From assembly GCA_027028665.1 (NCBI GenBank), contig JALVIU010000145.1:1-5012 (forward strand): a DNA stretch of 5,012 bases, read 5' to 3'. The translations under genes were made by a program, and so were the position numbers. This stretch comes from Candidatus Atribacteria bacterium (GTDB lineage Bacteria; Atribacterota; JALVIU01). Of the stretch, positions 1 to 5,012 are shown piece after piece; the first letter of the stretch is position 1, and the number at the start of each line of letters is the position of its first letter. The notes below the pieces were generated by a model that was not told the origin of the DNA, did no database searches, and was given only the letters and a program-made list of their open reading frames with translations.

Positions 1-22
1 CTCATATAGAGCTCATATAGAG
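1..22. repeat. 11-bp perfect tandem repeat, two copies
   Basis: The unit CTCATATAGAG occurs at 1-11 and again directly at 12-22. The array may continue to the left of the window, so the copy number is unknown. The period is close to one helical turn. No gene overlaps it convincingly, and its role is unknown. Confidence 0.6.
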
Positions 23-93
23 AAAGAAATAAATCATTTTAGCTTCATTATATTCCTCTTTCTAAGTATAAGTAATATTAAGTAAATTAAGAA

Positions 94-137
94 AATATAA
101 AATTAAAAGAATATAAAATTTTAGAGCTTTTTTAGAG
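94..137. repeat. Paired short direct repeats upstream of the lipoprotein promoters
   Basis: AATATAAAATT occurs at 94-104 and 110-120 (16-bp period). TTTTAGAG occurs at 119-126 and 130-137 (11-bp period, one helical turn). The second pair ends a few bases before the candidate -35 at 143, where an activator or repressor could bind. In DNA this AT-rich such repeats can also arise by chance, so a regulatory role is only inferred. Confidence 0.3.
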
Positions 138-142
138 TTCTT

Positions 143-171
143 TTGGTGTTACCCTATATATCTGCTATACT
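143..171 (+). promoter_or_regulatory. Candidate extended -10 promoter P1 for the lipoprotein gene
   Basis: A weak -35, TTGGTG (143-148), is followed after 17 bp by TATACT (166-171), which matches 5 of 6 bases of the -10 consensus. TG at 163-164 forms an extended -10 (TGCTATACT), which can make up for a poor -35. Transcription would start near 178 and leave a leader of about 60 nt. Confidence 0.5.
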
Positions 172-199
172 TGACACTTTAAATTTTTTATGTTAAATT
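171..199 (+). promoter_or_regulatory. Candidate promoter P2 for the lipoprotein gene, overlapping P1
   Basis: A perfect -35, TTGACA (171-176), has a 17-bp spacer and TAAATT (194-199), which matches 4 of 6 bases of the -10. TG at 191-192 again gives the extended form. Its -35 shares one base with the P1 -10, so the two could not be occupied by polymerase at once. Transcription would start near 206, about 34 nt before the start codon. TACAAT at 203-208 is another possible -10 but lacks a spaced -35. Confidence 0.5.
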
Positions 200-239
200 T
201 AATACAATTTTTTATACAAATCATATAAATTAACTTGAA

Positions 240-2456
240 ATGAAAAAAAATAAAAGAAAAAGAAGAATTGAAAAGATTAAAATAATAACTATTTTAATGA
301 TAATATTCACTCTTTTCTTAGGAGGATGTTTACCTATTTTTCACTCAATTCCTTCTCCGCCTCAGACCCCTCTTTACTCTCCTACTAATCCTTATATCTT
401 TCAAAGCATTACATATAAAGAAGATCCTATAAAGGGAGTTATTATTTTAAAATCTGTTATAAATTTTTCCTATAATCCCAGGATAAAAGTTCTCTGGTGG
501 CTAAATGACATATATATTGGGCAAAGTAGTTATGTAGAAAAAATAAATGAAATGGAGTTTATATCTTATAAAGAGGTAGAAAAGACGTGTTTTCAAGGAA
601 AATATAGAAAAAACTACAAAATTAAAATAAGAATATTAGGAGAAGGAGTAGATTTTATTTATAATAAGTTTATAGAAATAAACATATCTGACATCCCTAC
701 CCCAACTTTTACTCCAACCCCTCTTCCAATGCCAAGCCCCACGCCGACGTTCACGTCTACACCAACCCCTCTTCCAACCTCTACACCCACTTTAACTCCT
801 ACATTTACACCAACAAATACACCGACTCCTACCCCTATTCCAACATCTACACCAAGTCCAAGTCCTACTCCTACATCTATACCGACAAATACCCCAGCTC
901 TTACACCGACTCCTACTCCTATTCCAACATCAACAGCAACTCCTACATCGACTCCTACACCAACGCCTACAATAACTCCAGCATCAACACCTACTCCTAC
1001 ACCAACACTTACTCCAACACCTACACCTTCAGGAACACCGATACCTACACCAACCCCTCTTCCAACCTCTACACCCACTTTAACTCCTACATTTACACCA
1101 ACAAATACACCAATTTCTACCCCTACTCCTATTCTGCCGGTAATTTATGATTTTACTATAGAGAATGGAAAAGAAAAAACTAATAAACTTTATCCCTCCA
1201 TTAATATAACTGCAGATAATGCAGATTATATGTGTTTTTCTGGAAATAGTATAGACTGGACAGAGTGGATACCGTATACACCTGTCTATGATCTCTTTAA
1301 TTTAAAGAGTGGCCCAGGGTGTACTTCTACAGATGGAGAGAAAAGAGTTTTTGTAAAACTTAAGAATAATCATGGGCAAGAGAGTGATATAGTATTTGAT
1401 ACTATTGTACTTGATACTACCCCTCCAGATCCACCCCATGTGGAAGATCCATATACTCCTACCCGAGAGCATATTCAGATTTTAAACGGAACAAAAGATA
1501 AAGAGGCCTCTTTATGGATAAATGGTAATGAGATATTATCCATAGGAAATAATAGTACTATATGGAGTTATGAAGTAAATCTGAGTGAAGGGGAAAATTA
1601 TTTTGAGATATATTCCAAAGATGATTTAGAGAATGAGAGTATCCATGTAGAAATCACAATAATATATGACCCTGTTATTTATATAAATCAAGAAGAAGGG
1701 GATGATGATAATGGAGATGGTACCCAGTCTCATCCATATAAAACTATCGCAAAGGGATTAGAGGTTTCAGAAAATAGGGATAAAATATTTATATATGGTG
1801 GAACTTATTCAGAGAATATCTCTATAGAGAAGGGTGTAAATATAGAGGGAATATCGAAAGAATCTGTAGTACTTATTCCTGAATATACAGATCGTCCAAG
1901 TATAACAATTTCTGCAGAGAATGTAAATATTAAGAATCTGACTATAGAGGGGACATTTTCTAATAATCATGGAATAAAGATAATATCTTCTAATGCTTTG
2001 ATAGATAATGTAATAATTGATGGTTTTAAATCATCAATATCTTCAGGAATATATCTTACATCAAATACATATACGACCATTGAAAATTGTATAATAATTA
2101 ATAATACAAGAGGAATAAGAATAGGAGAAATTCCTGGTGCAAGACTTTTGATTTATAAAAGTGATATAAAGTATAATACGTATGGAATTTGGGTAGAAGA
2201 TGATGGAATATTGAACGCAGGAAGAGGAACAGATAGTTCTCCTGGTGAGAATAATATAGCAGAAAATCAATATTATGGGATTTATAATAACTCTTTCCAT
2301 ATTATATATGCCCAGAACAATTGGTGGGGAGATCCAGATGGGCCAAGATATCCTGGAAATCATAATAATTCAGAATGTGGAGATTGGGCATACTGGCCAT
2401 CCAGTGGAAAATATATAGAAGTTTTACCATTTTCAAATAATGAGTTTATAAGATAA
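240..2456 (+). CDS. Modular surface lipoprotein: Pro/Thr linker, Ig-like domains, parallel beta-helix (DUF1565-like)
   Basis: Probably exported and lipid-anchored at the cell surface. Residues 1-14 are strongly basic, 15-27 hydrophobic, and L27-G28-G29-C30 is a lipobox with Cys30 as the lipidated residue. Residues 31-151 form a small unrecognised domain, probably beta-rich. Residues 152-300 are a Pro/Thr linker. Residues 301-391 resemble the Ig-like module common in bacterial surface proteins (ending in DTTPPDPP), with Cys332 and Cys361 as a possible disulfide. Residues 392-476 look like a second Ig-like domain ([22 protein letters not shown]). Residues 477-738 look like a right-handed parallel beta-helix: the entry motif [12 protein letters not shown] is DUF1565-like, Gly-Ile turns at 578, 603, 625, 649 and 680 mark coils, and [10 protein letters not shown] (693-702) is the usual closing motif. 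I recognise no catalytic residues. Glycan binding or adhesion fits the architecture but is inferred. The start is the first ATG after an in-frame TAA at 231-233. It has no clear Shine-Dalgarno, unlike the next three genes, but the signal peptide supports it. The VanZ gene follows after 13 bp. Confidence 0.85.
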   Translation: MKKNKRKRRIEKIKIITILMIIFTLFLGGCLPIFHSIPSPPQTPLYSPTNPYIFQSITYKEDPIKGVIILKSVINFSYNPRIKVLWWLNDIYIGQSSYVEKINEMEFISYKEVEKTCFQGKYRKNYKIKIRILGEGVDFIYNKFIEINISDIPTPTFTPTPLPMPSPTPTFTSTPTPLPTSTPTLTPTFTPTNTPTPTPIPTSTPSPSPTPTSIPTNTPALTPTPTPIPTSTATPTSTPTPTPTITPASTPTPTPTLTPTPTPSGTPIPTPTPLPTSTPTLTPTFTPTNTPISTPTPILPVIYDFTIENGKEKTNKLYPSINITADNADYMCFSGNSIDWTEWIPYTPVYDLFNLKSGPGCTSTDGEKRVFVKLKNNHGQESDIVFDTIVLDTTPPDPPHVEDPYTPTREHIQILNGTKDKEASLWINGNEILSIGNNSTIWSYEVNLSEGENYFEIYSKDDLENESIHVEITIIYDPVIYINQEEGDDDNGDGTQSHPYKTIAKGLEVSENRDKIFIYGGTYSENISIEKGVNIEGISKESVVLIPEYTDRPSITISAENVNIKNLTIEGTFSNNHGIKIISSNALIDNVIIDGFKSSISSGIYLTSNTYTTIENCIIINNTRGIRIGEIPGARLLIYKSDIKYNTYGIWVEDDGILNAGRGTDSSPGENNIAENQYYGIYNNSFHIIYAQNNWWGDPDGPRYPGNHNNSECGDWAYWPSSGKYIEVLPFSNNEFIR
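693..1139 (+). repeat. Low-complexity Pro/Thr-coding tract (surface-protein linker)
   Basis: About 149 codons consist almost entirely of alternating Thr and Pro with some Ser, Leu, Ile, Phe, Asn and Ala. The + strand is C-rich and nearly free of G, unlike the A-rich flanks. Such tracts form extended, flexible, often O-glycosylated spacers in secreted bacterial proteins. Here it would hold the Ig-like and beta-helix domains away from the membrane anchor. Its length probably varies between strains through slippage or recombination. Confidence 0.9.
757..1111 (+). repeat. 67-bp perfect direct repeat within the linker, copies 288 bp apart
   Basis: Positions 757-823 are identical base for base to 1045-1111, an offset of 288 bp (exactly 96 codons), so the reading frame is kept. 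The protein repeat is residues 174-195 and 270-291. The core CCAACCCCTCTTCCAA also occurs a third time at 714-729. A separate near-repeat lies at 821-851 and 905-935 (84 bp, 28 codons apart). Identity at synonymous positions points to recent duplication or gene conversion rather than protein-level selection alone. Confidence 0.9.
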
Positions 2457-2464
2457 AAAGGAGG
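2455..2464 (+). promoter_or_regulatory. Strong ribosome binding site for the VanZ-family gene
   Basis: AAAAAGGAGG overlaps the lipoprotein stop codon (TAA at 2454-2456) and ends 5 nt before the ATG at 2470. It fixes this start and suggests efficient re-initiation by ribosomes finishing the lipoprotein, so the two genes are probably co-transcribed. Confidence 0.8.
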
Positions 2465-2469
2465 AAAAG

Positions 2470-2949
2470 ATGAAGCATGATAAAAGAATTTTTGTTTTAT
2501 ATATTTTACCTATTTTTATATGGATGGGTGTAATCTTTTATCTTTCATCAGGGGTATCTTTGAAAGATGCTATTCTTCATCCCGCATATTATAAAGAAGC
2601 TATAAGATTAGCAAAAGAGCATAAGATGCCTCCTGTAAACCCTGAATTTACTGTATTTGACGATTTATTAAATAATTTTGCTCATATATGTGTATTTAGT
2701 ATATTAAGTATACTTATTTATAGATATTATGGTTTAATTTTTGTATCTATTTTATATGCATCGCTCTATGGTTTATTTGATGAATTTCATCAAATGTTCG
2801 TTCCCCTAAGAAGTGCTTCTCTGGAAGATATAATATTCGATATAATAGGTGCTTTTTTAGGTGTACTTATTGTATATTATTTAAATAAAAAGGGAAAAAT
2901 TCATTTTGTCTTTCCATATCAAAAATTAAAAAAATTAAAGAGACTATGA
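2470..2949 (+). CDS. VanZ-family integral membrane protein
   Basis: A 159-residue membrane protein with the VanZ-like signature. The first segment (about 7-26) carries W18 and the S26-S27 pair. The second (69-84) begins with the conserved FAH (70-72). A third spans about 88-103. The family's hallmark DEFHQ is at 104-108, followed by VP and R114, then D120 just before the fourth segment (121-138) with G127 and G131. The C-terminus (139-159) is basic and probably cytoplasmic. VanZ of enterococci gives low-level teicoplanin resistance, but most relatives have no proven role, so drug resistance should not be assumed here. The loop between segments 1 and 2 (about 28-68) seems longer than usual and contains an amphipathic stretch, YYKEAIRLAKEHK. 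Its position just behind a surface lipoprotein gene, with shared transcription likely, suggests an envelope function. Family assignment is firm; function is unknown. Confidence 0.88.
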   Translation: MKHDKRIFVLYILPIFIWMGVIFYLSSGVSLKDAILHPAYYKEAIRLAKEHKMPPVNPEFTVFDDLLNNFAHICVFSILSILIYRYYGLIFVSILYASLYGLFDEFHQMFVPLRSASLEDIIFDIIGAFLGVLIVYYLNKKGKIHFVFPYQKLKKLKRL

Positions 2950-3050
2950 AAGAGAAAAATGATACTCACTTTTTTCTTTTATTTATTTTTATTCCCCTGT
3001 TACTTCTTTCTTACATATTTATTCCTTACAAGATACAAGCTAAATATTAA
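2946..3050 (+). CDS. Candidate 34-residue single-span membrane peptide
   Basis: The ATG at 2946-2948 overlaps the VanZ stop codon (TGA at 2947-2949) as ATGA, the same coupling as glyQ/glyS. The peptide has a charged start (MKEKNDTH), one long hydrophobic stretch (FFLLFIFIPLLLLSYIFIP, residues 9-27) and a short basic tail. The TAA at 3048-3050 ends it. The ribosome site is poor (AAAGAG, 2937-2942), so it would depend on coupling. I recognise no family. It could be a real small membrane protein, the remnant of a longer gene, or chance: the T-rich DNA here would encode Phe/Leu/Ile in any case. Confidence 0.3.
   Translation: MKEKNDTHFFLLFIFIPLLLLSYIFIPYKIQAKY
2949..2995 (+). terminator. Weak possible terminator after the VanZ-family gene
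   Basis: AAGAGAAAAA can pair with the following TTTTTCTTTT across a loop of about 11 nt, and a T-rich run follows. The stem is almost entirely A-T, so it would be much weaker than a standard intrinsic terminator. It lies inside the candidate 34-residue ORF; the two readings compete. No better terminator is visible between this gene and the glyQ promoter. Confidence 0.2.
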
Positions 3051-3175
3051 CTTAATATAAAATGTCTTAAATCTATAAACTAAAAAAGAATTATATAAAA
3101 GGTTATATCTAAAGTTTGTTTATAACTTATAGTAAATTTTCCATAGCTTAGTACTGCTTCCATTATTTTACTTTA
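3051..3175. other. AT-rich intergenic stretch with one inverted repeat
   Basis: No ORF is supported here. AGGTTATA (3100-3107) and TATAACTT (3121-3128) form an 8-bp inverted repeat, including one G-T pair, around a 13-nt loop. No T-run follows, so it is not a convincing terminator. It lies about 48 bp upstream of the glyQ -35, where an operator could sit, but chance is likely in such AT-rich DNA. I saw no T-box specifier or antiterminator sequence. Confidence 0.25.
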
Positions 3176-3204
3176 TTGACAAAATAAGTTCTTTTTGTTA
3201 TATT
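3176..3204 (+). promoter_or_regulatory. Strong sigma-70-type promoter of the glyQS operon
   Basis: A perfect TTGACA (3176-3181), a 17-bp spacer and TATATT (3199-3204, 5 of 6 bases) form a near-consensus promoter, with TG at 3196-3197 adding an extended -10. Transcription should start near 3210, leaving a leader of only about 40 nt. That is far too short for a T-box riboswitch, which controls glyQS in many Firmicutes, so expression may be constitutive or controlled some other way. Confidence 0.8.
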
Positions 3205-3237
3205 AATCATTGAATTTTTAAATAATTCTTTGAGAAT

Positions 3238-3244
3238 AAGGAGG
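3238..3244 (+). promoter_or_regulatory. Ribosome binding site that sets the TTG start of glyQ
   Basis: AAGGAGG lies 8 nt before TTG at 3253-3255. The in-frame codon at 3247-3249 is TGA, so no start further upstream is possible. The resulting N-terminus MNFQEVI matches the usual beginning of the family. Confidence 0.85.
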
Positions 3245-3252
3245 GCTGAAAT

Positions 3253-4137
3253 TTGAATTTTCAAGAGGTAATATCTGCCTTACAAAAGTTTTGGGCAAAT
3301 CAGGGGTGTGTAATATATCAGCCTTATGATATAGAAGTGGGAGCAGGCACTATGAATCCTGCTACATTTTTGCGTTCCATCGGACCAGAACCCTGGAGGG
3401 TTGCCTATGTAGAGCCATCAAGAAGGCCTACTGATGGAAGATATGGGGAAAATCCAAATAGATTGCAGCATTATTACCAATTTCAAGTGATTATGAAGCC
3501 AAGCCCATTGGATATTCAAGATATTTATTTAGAGAGCTTAAAAGAACTCGGGATAGACCCTACGAAACATGATATAAGATTTGTAGAGGATGATTGGGAA
3601 GCACCTACCCTTGGTGCATGGGGACTTGGATGGGAAGTGTGGTTAGATGGTATGGAAATTACACAATTTACTTATTTCCAACAAGTAGGTGGCATGGATC
3701 TTAAGATAATTCCTGTAGAGATTACATATGGATTGGAGAGAATTACCATGTATCTTCAAGAAAAAGAAAGCGTGTTTGATATAAACTGGAATGATTACCT
3801 TACATATGGAGATATCCACAAAGAAGAAGAGATAGAGTTTTCATATTATAATTTTGAAAAGGCCAACCTGGATAGATTACAAAAGATGTTCAATATATAT
3901 GAAGAAGAGGCAGAGGATCTAATAGAGCAAGAACTTGTAAGTCCTGCATATGATTATGTCCTTAAATGCTCTCATACCTTTAACCTCTTAGATGCTCGAG
4001 GGGCTTTGAGTGTTACAGAAAGGACTCATTATATTGCTCGAGTTAGGAATCTTGCCAGGATGTGTGGGACACTTTACTATAAAAAGAGAGAAGAAAAGGG
4101 ATTTCCTTTGAATAGATTAAAGGAGAAATTAAAATGA
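3253..4137 (+). CDS. glyQ: Glycine--tRNA ligase alpha subunit
   Basis: The catalytic subunit of the bacterial alpha2-beta2 glycyl-tRNA synthetase. It activates glycine with ATP and, together with GlyS, charges tRNA-Gly in the cytoplasm. At 294 residues it is full length. The conserved opening is seen in [20 protein letters not shown] (13-32) and MNPATFLR (34-41). Class II motif 2 is represented by [19 protein letters not shown] (50-68), with its Arg residues and the following [22 protein letters not shown] (134-147) is the conserved active-site segment, and [10 protein letters not shown] (160-169) is motif 3 with its ATP-binding Arg. The C-terminal helical part includes [14 protein letters not shown] (244-257). 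The start is TTG, the first possible start after an in-frame stop and well placed behind AAGGAGG. The stop overlaps the glyS start as ATGA, so subunit synthesis is probably coupled. No key residue appears to be missing. Confidence 0.98.
   Translation: MNFQEVISALQKFWANQGCVIYQPYDIEVGAGTMNPATFLRSIGPEPWRVAYVEPSRRPTDGRYGENPNRLQHYYQFQVIMKPSPLDIQDIYLESLKELGIDPTKHDIRFVEDDWEAPTLGAWGLGWEVWLDGMEITQFTYFQQVGGMDLKIIPVEITYGLERITMYLQEKESVFDINWNDYLTYGDIHKEEEIEFSYYNFEKANLDRLQKMFNIYEEEAEDLIEQELVSPAYDYVLKCSHTFNLLDARGALSVTERTHYIARVRNLARMCGTLYYKKREEKGFPLNRLKEKLK
4119..4125 (+). promoter_or_regulatory. Ribosome binding site of glyS inside the end of glyQ
   Basis: AAAGGAG within the last glyQ codons lies 8 nt before the glyS ATG at 4134. 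It allows independent or coupled initiation at the ATGA overlap and supports that start. Confidence 0.75.
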
Positions 4138-5012
4138 AGAGAGATTTTCTATTAGAGATAGGAGTAGAGGAATTACCCACATCCTTTGTAAGGATAGGAA
4201 CAGAGGGTTTATATAATAGTTTTAAAACATTTCTGGAAAGAGAAAATATAGATTATGGCAAAATTCTTACCTATAGTACCCCTCGCAGACTTACTCTGAT
4301 TATTGAAGGACTCTCTGAAATCCAAAACCCTAAAGAAGAAAAGATAAAAGGACCACCTTATAGGGTAGCATTTGATAGTGAGGGTAAACCTTTGCCCTCT
4401 GCCTATGGATTTGCCAAAAAACAGGGGGTTGAAGTAGAAGATTTGATAATAGAGGAAGAGGGAAATAGAAGATATGTTTATGCGATTAAGAGAGAAGAAG
4501 GAAAGAAGACAGAAGACCTGCTTAAGATATACATTCCAGAAATAATAGAAAAGCTTTATTTCCCGAAAACTATGCTCTGGGGGGAGGGAACATTTAGATT
4601 TGCCCGTCCTATACACTGGCTTGTTGTCCTTTATGGGGATAGGATAATAGATATTGAAATTGCAGGTATAAAGGCATCTTCCTATACCTTTGGACATAGA
4701 TTTATATCTCCCTCCAAGATAGAGATTCCTCATCCTTCTAAATATAAAGAGCTCTTAAGGGATGCATATGTCATAGTAGATAGAGATGAAAGGAAATCTA
4801 TTATAGAGAGGGGATATAAAGAGATTTCAGAAAATTTAGGTGGAGATGACAAAATTCCATCTTTAGAACTTTTAGAAGAGGTAACAGATCTTGTAGAATA
4901 TCCTACAGTAATGGTAGGACAATTTTCTGAGAAGTATCTCAAACTTCCGTATGAAATACCGGTTTCTGTTATGGAAGACCATCAAAGATATTTTCCTGTA
5001 TACAAAAATGGT
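4134..5012 (+). CDS. glyS: Glycine--tRNA ligase beta subunit, 5' part (runs off the window)
   Basis: The partner of GlyQ. The beta chain binds tRNA-Gly and is needed for charging, while the glycine and ATP site is in alpha. The window holds the first 293 codons of a protein that is usually near 690 residues, so the C-terminal domains are not seen. Family motifs run in order: [15 protein letters not shown] (5-19), YSTPRRLTL (47-55), [20 protein letters not shown] (71-90), GFAKKQGV (92-99), FPKTMLWG (143-150), [11 protein letters not shown] (154-164), GHRFISP (187-193), YVIVDRDER (212-220), [12 protein letters not shown] (246-257) and the [10 protein letters not shown] segment (280-289), in the HD-related region typical of GlyS. 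The FPK motif reads TMLW, where I would expect SMRW; this Arg-to-Leu change is unusual. The frame stays open to the right edge with no frameshift. Confidence 0.97.
   Translation, partial: MKRDFLLEIGVEELPTSFVRIGTEGLYNSFKTFLERENIDYGKILTYSTPRRLTLIIEGLSEIQNPKEEKIKGPPYRVAFDSEGKPLPSAYGFAKKQGVEVEDLIIEEEGNRRYVYAIKREEGKKTEDLLKIYIPEIIEKLYFPKTMLWGEGTFRFARPIHWLVVLYGDRIIDIEIAGIKASSYTFGHRFISPSKIEIPHPSKYKELLRDAYVIVDRDERKSIIERGYKEISENLGGDDKIPSLELLEEVTDLVEYPTVMVGQFSEKYLKLPYEIPVSVMEDHQRYFPVYKNG

Overview
The window is AT-rich bacterial DNA. Its genes use ATA for Ile and AGA/AGG for Arg heavily. All supported genes lie on the + strand, and each of the three promoters I can propose has an extended -10 (TGn). Splitting glycyl-tRNA synthetase into alpha and beta chains (glyQ, glyS) is a bacterial trait. 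The codon habits, the Pro/Thr linker and the cell-surface beta-helix protein would suit a low-GC anaerobe or thermophile (Dictyoglomus-like, Atribacterota-like or clostridial), but I cannot fix the lineage from sequence alone.

Layout. Positions 1-239 are non-coding, with short direct repeats and two overlapping promoter candidates. Positions 240-2456 encode a 738-residue lipoprotein: signal peptide, small N-terminal domain, about 150 residues of Pro/Thr linker, two probable Ig-like domains, then a DUF1565-type right-handed parallel beta-helix. Thirteen bases later, 2470-2949 encodes a VanZ-family membrane protein behind a very good Shine-Dalgarno. A 34-codon hydrophobic ORF (2946-3050) overlaps its stop codon by ATGA and may be a third, tiny gene. 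An AT-rich gap to 3252 ends in a textbook promoter for the glycyl-tRNA synthetase operon. That operon is glyQ (3253-4137, TTG start) and glyS (from 4134, again ATGA-overlapped), and it runs off the right edge.

Two transcription units are implied. The first (lipoprotein, VanZ and possibly the mini-ORF) is a cell-envelope unit with no assigned function. The second makes the two subunits of glycyl-tRNA synthetase, coupled by overlapping stop and start codons, and its short leader appears to have no T-box. The least ordinary part is the first unit: a modular surface lipoprotein whose linker carries a 67-bp perfect repeat, paired with a VanZ protein. I see no CRISPR, IS element, tRNA, rRNA or phage feature.
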